64,000 bases of DNA from Podospora pseudoanserina (GCF_035222485.1 NC_085924.1:3596001-3660000); one strand, 5' to 3'; shown: positions 1 through 11,947, numbered from the stretch's first letter. Notes: a model not told the origin generated them from the sequence alone. Numbers and translations are program-made.

Positions 1-1388
1 CTAGATCAAATGTTGTAGATTTATCCTTCTCTCGGGTCCCGGCCGAGGGAGGGTGGTGGTTTGTGAAAGGGTATGCCGGACGGCCGTAACATGGAGGAGG
101 GGAGAGAGAGAGAGGGGGGGAAAAAGAGATCGGGATATTTATTGATTGGGGATTCCAGATGTGGAGGTGTGGCGTTGAGATTGTTGGTGTTGCTTCCCTG
201 ATCCTTGGTAGGCAGCAGTTCCAGGCTGTTGGGACGGGCGGGTATGTTTAGCTGAGAGGTTTAGATTTAGATACATGTTTCATGTTTGGCAACTCTGTCT
301 GCATTTATTGGCAATGCACATCATCAATAAAAAGCCCGAGCGGGTGTCTGAGCGAGAGGCAAGAGATGAGAAGGGAGACAGGGCAAGTTCGGTCGCGGAT
401 CGTTTCCGCAGATAGATTGAAGACCACCCCGCTATGAAGGTGACGAGAAAAAAATGGCCATCACCGCCTTTTGTAAGGCAACGTGGAGGAGGGGCACCAC
501 GAGAGAGGGGCACGGTTGTGTTGAACAGGGCAGGGCCAAGAACACCATGGCAGGTCACCAGCCAATCGTGTGGTCCCGGGCCCTGGTGCCTCTCGGCATT
601 GCGACAACAAGATTCGCTGACCCCCCTGGGGCCCGAAACACCACCACCACCACTTACAAGTCATTCCCATGGTTGGCCTCCTCTGGCCGCGAGGATCATG
701 TTCCCTCTTTGTCCGTTATCCATCCATGTCTTCCTTCCACTAGTCTTGGGCGGGGATGAGGGGTGTTGAAGAGATATCGATATCATAGCTCATAGCTACA
801 CTACAGAGAAATGCGGCCTTTTCCCTGCGGTTCCAAGGGGCCCCGGTTTGATGCTACCATGCTTGCGCAACCATCATCCGAACCCTTTTCCTCTTCTACA
901 TATCTGATATATCACAGCCTGGAGAAGTGGAGGAGGGCCCGGGACAGCAGCCAAAACCGTTGGAGGAGCAAGGCGCGCACGGACACGATAAACCCATATC
1001 TGCTCAGTTATAATTTCCAAAAGAGAGCAGTTGCATTCCCACTGCCACTGCCCCCTTTTCCATCACTTGATCCTCTGTCCAGGTTTTTTATTTTGTTTTT
1101 CACATTTGATTTTTTATTTTCTGCTCAATTCTTGCGCACCGCACTCGGCGGCCGGCAATTCACTGGTCCAGCTGCCCGCCCCCACCCCCCCGTGATCCCC
1201 AATCTGGAAGTGCCCACACCCCTCCCCAGTTGCCCCGTCCTATCAACAGGGGAGTTCGGTCGACGCTGTGGAATCAGCAAGGCCCCCCTCCAAACACCAA
1301 CCGGAGGTTTAGTTTTGCACAGGGGACTCCACTGGTGCCCCCGACGCGTTTCCGCATTCAACCCCCAAGTTTCCTCTCTCTCCATCCC

Positions 1389-1455
1389 CAGTTCCAGTTC
1401 CAGTGCCAGTGCCAGTGCCAGTGCCAGTTCCAATTCCAGTTCCAGTTCCAGTTCC
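1389..1455 (+). repeat. Hexanucleotide array, unit CCAGTK
   Basis: Roughly eleven successive 6-base units of the form CCAGTT or CCAGTG, with one CCAATT variant, in the pyrimidine-rich leader of the RasGAP gene. The unit length is a multiple of three, so reading frames stay open through it by chance. Confidence 0.85.
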
Positions 1456-1552
1456 ATCTCCTCGTTCGCTTCGCCTCGTCTCGCCGCCAACATCCATCCA
1501 TCATCGGCCATCCATTCATCCATCCATCATCGCATCCAACTGCCAGCGGCAC

Positions 1553-1553
<1 letters not shown>

Positions 1554-1599
<46 letters not shown>
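1554..1599 (+). repeat. (CA)n microsatellite in the RasGAP leader
   Basis: An uninterrupted AC/CA dinucleotide tract of about 46 bases, roughly 560 bases before the RasGAP start codon and on its sense strand. Confidence 0.95.
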
Positions 1600-1601
<2 letters not shown>

Positions 1602-2158
1602 GAACTCTCGCGCACACAAAGCCACCCAAAAACAGGCACCGGGCTACCACCCATCTATCCAATTTCCCTTTCATTGAACAAGTTGGTCAGGGTCTTTCAA
1701 CAGCAACTCCTCCGTAGCGCGCATCTCTTTTTCGCTGCCACCCGCCCCACCGCCCCCGACCGACCCCCCGTTTTCCAGGTCTCTCTCCCTCCCTCTCTGA
1801 CCACGAGCGAACACGAGCGACGGATTGAAACTGGCGATTGGAAAAACACACACATCCGGCCCCCCTTTGGTCTTTCTGTATACAACTCTCACCGTCTCCC
1901 TACTCCGTATATTCGTTTCAAACTCATACCGACCGCCACACTGTCCCCTGTTATCATCTCCAGTGCACGGTCACTTCGCCGACTGCCGGAATCCCAAAAC
2001 ACAGCGACAGCCCAGCACCCGCCCGCAGCGCTATCCTCGTCGGCCTTTTTCCCAGCGCGCGAGGGTCCCATTCCCTACTGCTACATCATCACCTTCCAAC
2101 ACTCAAATAATCAACTCGGCGCTCCTCTTCAATTGTCCTCGGCGCGGTTGCGCCAACA

Positions 2159-4659
2159 ATGTCTGTCATGTTACAGACACCTTCCAGAGCTTCCACCGCC
2201 TCCTCCTCCTCCTTCCAGCCCATATCCCGCCAGAACACAATGTCCTCCTACGACGGCTCGCGGTCCGCCCGCCAGTCCAAGCGGTACTCCATGTCCGCCC
2301 TGTACATGTCCATGTCAGCAAACGAGTCGGACCTCGTGATTGAAGATGACCTTGCCAAAGGTTTGTGGTTCGTTGATTGAAGAGTGGGCGGGGTGCTGAC
2401 CTTTTCCAATAGCGCAAAAGACATTGCGAGACCTGAAGGCCAAGATCTCGTCGCAGTCAAAGAAGAACTTTGTGCTCGAAAAAGATGTTCGGTACCTCGA
2501 CTCGCGCATCGCCCTGCTGATTCAGAATCGCATGGCGTTGGAGGAGGTATGTTCGCTCTGCTTCGAGGCAACATTGGTTGCAATCACTGACAAGATCAAC
2601 CACAGCAAAACGAAGTCGCTAGCCACCTCGAAGATGCCGCCGAAATGCAGGAGGGAGTCTTCCCCAACGACGACAAGACCCAGAGATACGGAAACCTGCT
2701 GTTCCTCCTGCAGTCCGAACCCAGACACATTGCGCACCTCTGTCGACTCGTCTCCATGTCCGAGATCGACTCTCTGCTGCAGACAGTCATGTTCACCATC
2801 TACGGAAACCAGTACGAAAGTCGCGAAGAGCACCTGCTGCTAACCATGTTTCAGGTATGTCTTAGCCCGAAAGAGCAAGCCGAACCATGCTAATAGCCAG
2901 AAAGTCTGTCCTCACGTATCAGTTCGACAACACGCCCGAGTACTCGTCGCTCTTGCGCGCCAACACCCCTGTTTCACGAATGATGACGACTTACACCAGA
3001 AGAGGTCCCGGCCAGAGCTTTCTCAAGGCAGTGCTTGCTGACAGGATCAATGGCCTGATTGAGTTGAAGGACTTGGATTTGGAAATTAACCCGCTCAAGG
3101 TTTACGAACGCATGATTGAACAGATTGAAGAAGACACGGGCAGTCTTCCGGCTTCGCTGCCAAAGGGCATCACGGCCGAACAGGCCGCCGAGAACCCTCA
3201 GGTTCAAGCCATCATCGAGCCGCGCCTGACCATGCTGACCGAGATCGCCAACGGATTCTTGACCACCATCATCGACGGCCTCGAGGAAGCGCCCTACGGA
3301 ATCCGCTGGATCTGCAAGCAGATTCGCAGCTTGACCAAGAGAAAATACCCAGACGCCAACGACCAGGTCATTTGCACCTTGATTGGTGGCTTCTTCTTTT
3401 TGCGCTTCATCAACCCCGCCATCGTCACGCCCAAGTCGTACATGCTGATCGACGGCACCCCGGCCGACCGCCCCAGGAGGACGCTCACCTACATCGCCAA
3501 GATGCTGCAAAACCTGGCCAACAAGCCATCGTACGCAAAAGAACCCTACATGGCCAAGTTGCAGCCGTTTGTTCTGCAAAACAAGGACCGGATCAACAAG
3601 TTTATGCTGGACCTGTGCGAAGTGCAAGATTTCTACGAGAGCCTCGAGATGGATAATTATGTCGCCTTGTCCAAGAAAGACCTGGAGCTGTCGATTACCC
3701 TGAACGAGATCTACGCCATGCACTCGCTGATTGACAAGCACAAGGGGGAGATTTGCAAGGACGCGAATTCTCACTTGTCCATCATCGTGAATGAGCTGGG
3801 CCCCGCGCCGCCGCAGGTGCCGAGGAAGGAGAACAGGGTGATCAACCTGCCGCTGTTCAGCAGGTGGGAGACGGCGATTGATGATCTGACGGCCGCGTTG
3901 GACATCACTCAAGAGGAGGTGTTTTTCATGGAGGCCAAGTCGATCTTTGTGCAGATTTTGAGGACGATCCCGGCCGGATCCTCGGTGGCTAAGAGGCCGT
4001 TGAGGCTGGAGAGGATTGCGGATGCGGCAGCAACAAGCAAGAACGATGCGGTCATGGTGCGTAAGGGCATCAGGGCAATGGAGCTGTTGAGTCAGCTGCA
4101 GGAGCTGAAGGTGGTGGACAAGAGCGACGGGTTCATGCTGTTGCGCGATGAAGTCGAACAGGAGCTGCAGCATCTGGGGAGCCTGAAGGAGGGTGTTGAT
4201 CTCGAAACCAAGAAGCTGGAGGAGGTGTACAAGACGATTAGGGATCACAACTCGTACCTCGTCGGCCAGCTCGAAACATACAAGAACTACCTGCACAACG
4301 TCAGGAGTCAGAGCGAAGGCACGCGACGAAAACAGCAGAAGCAGCAGGTTCTCGGACCCTACAAGTTCACACACCAACAGCTCGAAAAGGAGGGTGTCAT
4401 CCAGAAGAGCAACGTTCCGGACAATAGGAGGGCGAACATCTACTTTAACTTTACGAGCCCGCTGCCAGGAACCTTTGTCATCTCGCTTCACTACAAGGGG
4501 CGGAATAGAGGTCTGCTGGAGCTTGATTTGAAGCTGGATGACTTGCTGGAGATGCAAAAGGATAACCAGGACGATTTGGATCTCGAGTATGTCCAGTTTA
4601 ATGTGCCAAAGGTGCTGGCCTTGTTGAACAAGAGGTTTGCGAGGAAGAAGGGGTGGTAG
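2159..4659 (+). CDS. Ras GTPase-activating protein (fungal Gap1/Sar1 type)
   Basis: Predicted cytosolic or membrane-associated protein that stimulates GTP hydrolysis by Ras and so turns Ras signalling down. Four exons join cleanly: 2159-2360, 2413-2546, 2606-2854 and 2905-4659, giving 779 aa. The last intron needs the second of two AG acceptors (…ccagaaag) to hold frame, with a ctaat branch site just before it. The first 60 residues are Ser-rich and disordered. A helical segment follows, then the RasGAP domain at about residues 195-420, with the hallmark FLRFINPA near residue 360. A RasGAP C-terminal domain lies at about 555-690 with a coiled segment. Length and order match the S. pombe Gap1 class rather than IQGAP, since there are no CH domain or IQ repeats. 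The start ATG is the first in frame after the pyrimidine-rich leader. The family call is firm; which Ras it acts on is not shown. Confidence 0.93.
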
Positions 4660-5081
4660 TTGAGTAGGGGGGGGGGAAAGGCGTTTTTTTTTTTTTTTTT
4701 TTGAGGTTGACCGTTGATACCACTGTCGCTCTGTTTTCTTTTCCCTTTTTTTTTTTTTTTTTTTTTTTTTTCGTTGCGTTTTGGTTTTGGTTTTCTGGTG
4801 ACGATTGCTTCAGCTGCACATTTGGTCTTTTTTTGCTTTTCCACTCTCGCGCGGTTCTTAGCCTGCGCCCACGGCGATGTCTTTGTTTTTCTTTCCTTGT
4901 CTTCTGCTTTTAACGATGTGATACCTTAGCCATGGGACCTACTTGCGTATTATACAGTCTTTGTGGTCAGCTGGCTGATATCTAATCTAATTTATGGAGG
5001 GGTGGTTCAGATTGGGGGTTGTTGGGGGTGGTGATGGTGGTGGGTAATGAGGACGATACACACTTGAGGGCTGAATGATAT

Positions 5082-5083
<2 letters not shown>

Positions 5084-5132
<49 letters not shown>

Positions 5133-5170
5133 AAACACACATAAACACACAACACACAACACACAACACC
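5084..5170 (+). repeat. (CA)n microsatellite with degenerate end
   Basis: About 42 bases of perfect AC repeat (to about 5125), followed by interrupted AAACAC and AACAC units. It lies in the convergent 3' region. Confidence 0.9.
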
Positions 5171-5615
5171 AACGATTGAATTGATTGCATGGAATCATAT
5201 CGGGGCTGGGGAAGGGGGGGGGAATGCATACGCGAGGATTGGGGACGGAGGCGGGGAAGGGGGGAAGGGATGAAGGATGATGATACCTTTTTTTTGTTTT
5301 GGTTTATTTTGTTACTTGCTCTAGGAGGGGGGATTGGAGTTGCCGTGTGAGATGGAGGCGTGGGAGAAGCTGCAACTTAGGTTTGGTACGATAGTTTTTT
5401 CTTGTCTTGTGTTTACTCTTGTAAGGGAGGAGGAGGTGATAAAGTTGCGGCTGGCTGGTCCGGAAGTTGAAGTTGGATTGTTGTACACGGCAAAAATGGA
5501 ATGATTGAAGTTGGGGGTTGGACAGGTTCGAATTATGTGTTGTTATTAGGCCATATTTTTTGTTTATTCTTCTTTTGTTTGTGCTTTTTGATGTTTTATG
5601 AAAGGGATTCGCTTT

Positions 5616-5643
5616 GTTGTTGTTGTTGTTGTTGTTGTTGTTG
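5616..5643 (+). repeat. (GTT)n trinucleotide array
   Basis: About nine GTT units in the convergent intergenic region between the RasGAP and MFS genes. A shorter GTT run inside the MFS gene (about 7667-7683) encodes an Asn run. Confidence 0.85.
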
Positions 5644-5925
5644 AGTTGATGAATACTTTTGGTTTGCGTGTGCGGTTGGCTGTGTGATGATTTTGGGGAG
5701 AGGTGAGTGTGTGATGGGTGAAGAGATGGTGGTGATGGAGGTGAGATACCCCAGCAATTTTTGAATGGATAGCCTTTGACGGCAGAGAGTTCAATATGAG
5801 GATGTGTTTCCTGTTCATGAATACTTCTCTTCCTTGCCCAGATATCCAAGTACGTCTTTGCGATTATATACACAGGCATAAATCCCCCTCCTACGTGCAT
5901 TACCTCCTACCCTTTTCTTATACCC

Positions 5926-6115
5926 CTAAACCCCCATCTCCCTTCCCCGTCCTTTCCCCTCCTCCACTTCTGTCTTTTCCCCCTCCCCCTCCTCCCCTTC
6001 AACATCCCTCCCACCCTTCGCCGCCCTCCGCGCCGCCCTCTTCCGCCTCCTCTCGGCCGTTTTCTCCTCTCTATCCCTCTCCTCCCTCATCAGCCTGATC
6101 ACCCTCGACTTCCCC
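5926..6115 (-). pseudogene. Out-of-frame C-terminal tail of the MFS transporter
   Basis: Immediately after the stop of the annotated MFS frame, the neighbouring frame is open for about 64 codons. It encodes an Arg/Lys/Glu-rich tail beginning IRGKSRVIRLMREERDR and ending at a TAG at 5926-5928. Such tails are usual for this transporter family, so this is best read as the true 3' coding end, displaced by one base. Confidence 0.75.
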
Positions 6116-7954
6116 CTAATCCTCTCCCCCCCACTTATAAAACAAGAACGGAATCGGCACCAGCATCACCTCCAACCCCCCCAGAAACGTCCCCGCCCAC
6201 TGCGGACTCATGGCTTTGTACATCGCCGGCCCCGCCAGCGGCAGCGCAGCCCCAAACACTGACCTCATCACCGCGTTCCCTGCCAGCGCGGAAGCGGCGT
6301 ATATCCCGTACGCTCCCGCGAGGTAGTTGCTCCCGTAGATGAACGAAAGCGTGTTACCCATGCCGAAGGGGACAGAGCCGAACAGGAGGGAGATGGAAGG
6401 GTGGATTGAGGCTGGGAGACTGGTCCAGCTGAAGACGAGCTGGCCGATGGGGGTGAGGACAGCACCGACGCACATGATCAACGCTGTGGCTTCTGGTGCC
6501 GGGCGGGACGGGTTGAGGGGGTCGCGTTTAGGGGAGGAGTTTATCATTTTCCGCCACAAGGGTTCCAGGAAGATGGAGAGGAGGGTGCCGAGGCCGATGC
6601 CGAGGAAGGAGAGGCCGGTGAGGGAGGGTGACCAGCCGCGGTGCTGGGTGAAGATGATGGGGTAGGCGATGAAGCAGAGGTAGAGGATGCCGTAGATCAC
6701 GGATATCCTAGGGGCCATTGTTAGCCGGGGATGTTCCCGAGACAAACAGGAAGGGGGACAGGCAGGCACCAGATATTAAAACACCACAGAATCGGCTCCG
6801 TCACCGCGAGCACAAACGGCCGGGACAGATTCAGCTTCAACAACCCCCATGTTGAAACAGACCGCTGGTCGTATTTACACCACCAGTTCTCATCCCCCGT
6901 CTCCTTCCTCCTCCGCGCGGCTTTCTGCTTTATCAGCGTGGGCAGGTAGGATTCCCGGACGAAAAAGGTGAGGACAAAAGCGATGCCGGAGAGGATGATG
7001 GCCAACCAGTTTCCCCACCGCCAGCCGAGGTAGTCGTTGACGAAGCCGCCGATCAGGGGGCCGGTGACCGGACCGTTGAGGGGGGCGATGGACCATAGTG
7101 ACATGCAGAGGGCGAGGTACTTGTCTGAGGAGATGTCGACTACTGTTCCGGGAGAGTTGGAGATCATGGCTGAGCCGAAGAGCGCGCTGGGGGATTTAGC
7201 ATGCTGACACAAGGAGAGGGGGGGAAGGGTCATACCCGAAGAAACGGACTATCACCATCTCTGACAACGAGTCGGCTAATCCGCAGGGGATGATGAGAAC
7301 AATAAACGCGGCGAGGCAGACGAGGTAGACTGGTCTGCGGCCGTAGAGCTCCGACATGGGGGCTACGATCACCGAGCCGGCTGCTAGGCCTAGGAGGTAG
7401 GTTGTCAGGCCCAGGGTGGCGATGGGTTTGGAGGTGATGTCGAATTCGTCCATTATTTTTGGGAGGGTGGCTGTGTAGGAGGTTGAGTAGAGCACTACAA
7501 CCCAGGTGGAGTAGGAGACCGTGATGATGGTGTAGGTCCTGTACCAAAAGGGCCAGTTCATGGGGTGCTCGGGGTCGTCCGTGGAGATGGTGACTTCGTA
7601 GTCTGGGGGGCGGGAGGCGGCAGAGGTGATGGAGGTGCGGCCGGTGCGGGTGTGGGTGAGGTGGTTGTTGTTGTTGTTGTTGTCGGCATCTTGTTGGTAG
7701 ATGGCGTCGGTTTGGGGGATGGATGTGGTTCGGCCGAGGGCGTGTTCGAGGGGGGATAGGGGGTCGCCGTTGGAGGAATCTGAAGAGGTGGTGGTGAGGT
7801 GAGAGTGACGGGAGGAGGGCCGCGAGGTGTGAGAGCGAGACTCCTTTTCTGGGTGGAATGGGGGGCTGTCCAATGTCGTGTTGTTGGATGAGCCGCCGGT
7901 AAGTGTGTGGGATGTCCCGCGGGCAGCGCTCTGGTCAAGCGAGTCGGCTGTCAT
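6116..7954 (-). CDS. MFS transporter, DHA1 drug/polyamine family, C-terminus frameshifted
   Basis: Predicted plasma-membrane proton antiporter of the major facilitator superfamily. Exons 7954-7236, 7186-6770 and 6707-6116 give 575 aa. The first 135 or so residues are hydrophilic with an Asn run. Twelve membrane segments follow, with a DHA1-type motif A (APMSELYGRRPVYL) after the second segment, GPLIGGFVNDYLGWRW in the fifth region, and the loop ESYLPTLIKQKAARRR. The family is that of polyamine, fluconazole and cycloheximide exporters, but the substrate cannot be read from sequence. In the annotated frame the protein stops at KWGGED just after the last membrane segment. The next frame carries a normal basic cytosolic tail (IRGKSRVIRLMREERDR…) open to a stop at 5926. 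Dropping one G from the G7 run at 6126-6132 would give the family-typical KWGERIRGKS. This is either an assembly error or a recent truncation that spares the transport core. Confidence 0.9.
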
Positions 7955-9910
7955 GATGAAGGTCTACCACGACGGCCAGGAAATGCTTGAGAATGTCGAG
8001 GACTGGTCCTAAGATGTGAACATGTTCATACGAATGGTCGGCGGATACACAACAGCCTTGATTCCTGTTTATTTTCCTTCGGCAGCATGCCTTGGTTGGG
8101 GAACACAGCGGGATTGGGATTGGCGGATGAGTTAAACAGAGGTGGTTGAGTGAGGATTACAATTCGTATGTATGTATTTAGTAGCACACTCGGATGTGAG
8201 CTTTATTATCCACTCTCTTCTCTCTTCCAGGCCACTCACATGCAAGTTATCCCCGTCCGCATTTCCGTCCTGTCTTTTTTCCTTCCTTTTTTTCCTTCTC
8301 TGGGCGACGGGTGGTGGGCGCGGACTTAAGAGAGCTAACCACTGCTAAAGTAGCGCGGTATCGGCAGGCTCCATCATCACTCCCCCCCTGTTTGATTTCC
8401 AATCGGGAAGAAATTCGATTGCGATATCGTTCGCAAGCCACCCTGGGTTAGGGAAACCCGGGGAAGTGGAAAGTCCTTGCGGAGCCAAACATTGATGTTG
8501 GGCATTGTTCAGATTCACCCAACACCACATTGCCTACAACAGGAGATATCGAGACAAGTGCCGGTCTGGTCGTCTTCCGACAAGTAACATGGCCATATCC
8601 CGCCCCCTGACCGACTGGATACCTCCTCCAAGCAGGGTGGCAGGGCCGGTGACAGAAGCACGACAGCAGGGCGCACCGTGCTACCCCAGCTTCGCGGGGC
8701 CCCACACCATCCCTGCGTTGCCTCGGTAGCTGACAGGGCAGCGGAAGTTCGGGACTCTTCTGGGGCCGCTGCCAAGAGAAGCGTCTGAAACTGGGATGGC
8801 CTCATCTGATCTTTGTTGTTAGCTTCGTCCGAATTCGAGACCATCCAAAACTCTTCGTCTACCACAGAGCTCACTGTCTGAATCTATCCAACAACGGCCA
8901 CCACCACCTCAACGGCCACGGCGCCAGCCTCACGCACCACAACGGCCGCTACTAATTCTAATCATCAGTGAAAACGCGTCAAATCGCACACGGGTCTTCC
9001 AGAATATAAACTGCTGTCCTCCTCCTCTGTTTTGGTCGATACAGTACATCTCATTCTTTGAGTAGTCTAGCGAGGAGCAACACCTACCACTCCCTGAACA
9101 ACACATCCAAGGTGGGTGAACAGTACCTAATCTTTAGATGTTGACGTCCGTGAAATCGAGGGAACGAGGGCGTAGGTGAGGAGCCGGCGTTAGACAGCCC
9201 AATCTGGACTTCAATACTGGACAGGTTTCAACTGGCTACTGAAAAAAAGATGAACTATCGTGATCGGGGACCGCAATCTCCACGGAATTGCTGTTCATCT
9301 TCCATCAAGCTGGAGTGTAAAGAAGTGGCGGCAAAGATGGCAAAGATGACGTGAAACTGGATTAAAACCGCTGTGTTGATGCATCCAAATAAGCTAATAG
9401 ACCCCATTCCTCCGACCAGTCGAGCATGCATGTGTATCCCCTGGCTTCCTCCTGCCGTCAGCCCATCCAGCAATGTCATACATTATCCATTCATCACCCA
9501 TCCCCCTCCAACAGCGTCTATCCGAACCTTCCTCGCTCCAAGAATTTGTGTAAAGAAGCCCTTAAAGAAGCCCAAGCTGGGCGAACGAACCTCAGCAACG
9601 GGTATGGCGCTGAATCGAGTCTCGCCGAACGTAACCGACGGAACACCCCTCTCGCCAGCACCACCAGAGACCAAAAGGAAAAGTAAACGTATTTGCGTGT
9701 TGCGAAGTGCTGTTGTTCATTCCAACCATAAAAACACCCCCTCCAAAACAAACGCCCAGGTCGCCGCCCACATCCCACCGATGAACAATACATACACCCT
9801 TGCGATTAATGTAAAATAAACAGATAAACTCCCCACACCCCAGCGCTGGCAAACTCGGCGTCAGGTGATGATGACTTTGACAGTTGAAAAGAAGAAAAAT
9901 GTCGCCCATA
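7955..9910. other. Intergenic region between MFS and HPC2 genes
   Basis: About 2 kb holding the promoter side of the MFS gene (right of 7954) and the 3' flank of the HPC2 gene (left of 9911). Short ORFs here show no domain, no intron-supported continuation and no compositional bias of coding sequence. I see no RNA gene. Confidence 0.5.
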
Positions 9911-11947
9911 TTACAAAGTGACACCTGTTCCAGCCGCCGGAGGCGTAAGTGTCAACAGATTAAGTGCACCAGCGGGAGACGTGTTCGCAGCTGGACCCGG
10001 TGTCGTCGCACCGGCTTTGCTCGCCATCTGCGCCAGCGCCTCCCTCTCCGCCTTCTCCCTATCCCGCTGTTCCTTCTCGAGCTTCGTGATTCTTGGCTTC
10101 CTCACGGTGCCGCCTCTCGAACCGGGCCCGCCACCTCGGCCCCGTCCGCTCTCGCCACCGCCACGAGCACCACCCCTGGATCCTCTTCCACGTCCACCAC
10201 GACCGCGTCTCGGGGGTCCCTCGGGCACAACAGGCTTCTCCACCTCGGGGATCAGAGGTCCGCTGTAGACGAAGAATCCATCCCTGCTCGCAGCTGCCTG
10301 CTCTTCCCAGAGCATCTCAGAGTCATCCACAAAGTCATCATCCTTGTCGTACTCGTCCTCCTTGAAATTCCGCTTCTTCCTCGCCGGCTTGGCAGGAGCA
10401 GCTTCGGGGCCGCTGGCCGGATTTCCGTTGCCCATGCCGCCCATTTCCACATTGCTGTTGTCGGCCTCGCTCAGGTCTTCCTCCATTTCGTCCCCAGTGT
10501 CACGGCCGCTGCCATTCTTCTCCTTCTCCAAAGCGGCCGTGGCAGCTGCGATGAGAGCCTTGCGCTCCCGCGAGGCAGCCAATCTGGGGTGCAAAGCGTC
10601 CCATCCGTAGCGTTCCTCGGCCATGCGCATGAAGTTGACATACTTGTTATTCTCACCTTGCTTGAGCGGGATGTGAAGCGCGATGCTGGGCGGCTCGACC
10701 TCCTCGCCGGGCTTGGCCCTCCCGAAATCCAAGATGGAGCGCTCGCTGGCTGGAAGGGGCGGCAGCGAGTCCTTCTCCTTGACTCCGTTGATTTTTGGCG
10801 AGCTGCTGGTGCTGCTGCGCGCCTTCTTGTTGGCCTTTGTTTCTTGCTGGACAACAGCCGCGATCTTCTTGCTCTGGACAGGCGCGGGCGGGGCAGCAAC
10901 CGCGGCAAGCGAGGAGCCGCTCGGAATCGACGACATGCTGGTAAATGAATTCATTTTGGGTTCTGGCTTGCTAACGGATGCAGGCGCCGGAGGTGGCGGC
11001 GGGGGACGTCTGGCTTCGGCCAATGTGGGCTTGGGCATGGTAGCGGGGGTGGCCAGGACGGGGTTGGCCGGAGAAGCAGGGACTGATGATGGCTCCTGGA
11101 AACGCGGCTGCGAAGTAGTTGTTGTAAACGATTGCGTCGGTCTGGGTGAGATGATGGAGGTCGGAGGATCGACTAGGCTGGCAATAGATGGCGATGCGCT
11201 GGCCCTGTTGGGAGCCTGGGCAGGCGCGCGAGGGGAGCCAAGCGGACCTCCGGTGCCATAGGGGTCGCGAGATACCATGCTTTCCCTAATGGGGTCATAG
11301 TTGCCTCGGATGGGATCAAACATCTGCCTGGCAGGCGCCGTCGGCTGGGGCTGTGGAGGTGGCTCGTCGCTGTTGAGGAGATTCTGCATTTGCATCGAGG
11401 TCATGCTCTCTCTCTTGGGCGGCGTCTGGACGAAGCCGGCGCCACCGTCCAACGACATGCGCATCGAGGTGAGTTCTGTGATCTTGGGCTGACGAGCTGC
11501 TGCTGCTGCTGGGGGACCAGAGGCAGCCCGCGCATCCATCTCCGAGTTTGTCTCATTGCTCTCGGTAAGAGCGGCTTTGCGTTTCCTCTGGACAGGCGGG
11601 GCATTGGGGTCCTTGGGCTTCCTCGGCCGACGCTGCTTGGGTGGCTCGACAGTCCCATCAGGTGCGACCTTCGGCTTGACTGTGCTACCAGGCTTCCGGC
11701 CCGGCTTTTTCCTAGGAACGCCGGCGGCGGTCAGTTGTGTGCCGGGCGGGTACTCGGAGGCTTGCTGTTGCTGGACCTGTTGCTGCATAATGCCGAATCT
11801 GGCAGCTGACCCGGGGTCGACAATGATCTCGTCCATTTCAATGTTGGCTCTGGTGGCGTTGATGATCCGAGTGGGCGATCCAGGCTCGGAAATGGCAGAA
11901 GGCGGTGATGACAACAGGGAGGGTGATGAGCTGTGATACTGCTGCAT
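9911..11947 (-). CDS. hpc2: HPC2/ubinuclein-family subunit of the HIR histone chaperone complex
   Basis: Predicted nuclear protein of the HIR (HIRA) complex, which deposits H3-H4 outside replication and represses histone genes. The diagnostic part is the short Hpc2-related domain at about residues 525-565, KEDEYDKDDDFVDDSEMLW followed by FFVYSGPL, the HIRA/H3-binding motif of yeast Hpc2 and human ubinuclein. The N-terminal half is disordered and basic, with an AT-hook-like KKPGRKPGS and a KRPRKPKDPNAP-like patch. After the domain comes an RGG-rich stretch and a charged helix (TKLEKEQRDREKAEREALA). The frame opens eight codons upstream with no ATG (a GTG at 11969-11971, and an in-frame TAG just before it), so I place the start at the ATG at 11945-11947. 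A spliced 5' exon is also possible. One exon, about 678 aa. The family call is strong; the start is less sure. Confidence 0.88.
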   Translation of the reverse strand: MQQYHSSSPSLLSSPPSAISEPGSPTRIINATRANIEMDEIIVDPGSAARFGIMQQQVQQQQASEYPPGTQLTAAGVPRKKPGRKPGSTVKPKVAPDGTVEPPKQRRPRKPKDPNAPPVQRKRKAALTESNETNSEMDARAASGPPAAAAARQPKITELTSMRMSLDGGAGFVQTPPKRESMTSMQMQNLLNSDEPPPQPQPTAPARQMFDPIRGNYDPIRESMVSRDPYGTGGPLGSPRAPAQAPNRASASPSIASLVDPPTSIISPRPTQSFTTTTSQPRFQEPSSVPASPANPVLATPATMPKPTLAEARRPPPPPPAPASVSKPEPKMNSFTSMSSIPSGSSLAAVAAPPAPVQSKKIAAVVQQETKANKKARSSTSSSPKINGVKEKDSLPPLPASERSILDFGRAKPGEEVEPPSIALHIPLKQGENNKYVNFMRMAEERYGWDALHPRLAASRERKALIAAATAALEKEKNGSGRDTGDEMEEDLSEADNSNVEMGGMGNGNPASGPEAAPAKPARKKRNFKEDEYDKDDDFVDDSEMLWEEQAAASRDGFFVYSGPLIPEVEKPVVPEGPPRRGRGGRGRGSRGGARGGGESGRGRGGGPGSRGGTVRKPRITKLEKEQRDREKAEREALAQMASKAGATTPGPAANTSPAGALNLLTLTPPAAGTGVTL

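Larger units (their letters stand above)
1..2158 (+). promoter_or_regulatory. Upstream region and leader of the RasGAP gene
   Basis: About 2.2 kb with no ORF I can support as a gene. The last 700 bases are strongly pyrimidine-rich on the plus strand, as is usual for long fungal 5' leaders. They hold a hexamer array (about 1389-1455) and a CA dinucleotide tract (1554-1599). ORFs crossing these repeats encode only low-complexity Ser/Ala, Gln/Cys or Thr/His runs and are not credible proteins. The transcription start cannot be fixed from sequence alone. Confidence 0.5.
4660..5925. other. Convergent intergenic region, RasGAP and MFS 3' ends
   Basis: 3' flanks of two convergent genes. It contains T-tracts (4684-4702 and 4749-4771), a CA tract followed by degenerate AAACAC units (5084-5170), and a GTT array (about 5616-5643). 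No coding signal is credible: the longest minus-strand ORF here (5304-5900) is low-complexity and crosses the GTT array. Confidence 0.6.

Noticed and set aside
2974-4557. 527-codon open frame on the minus strand
   Set aside because: Exact antisense of the RasGAP exon 4. Its Leu/Gln/Val-rich, domain-free product is the expected shadow of biased codon use.
9884-10948. 354-codon plus-strand ORF
   Set aside because: Antisense shadow of the HPC2 gene, with no domain and an Arg/Leu-rich composition.
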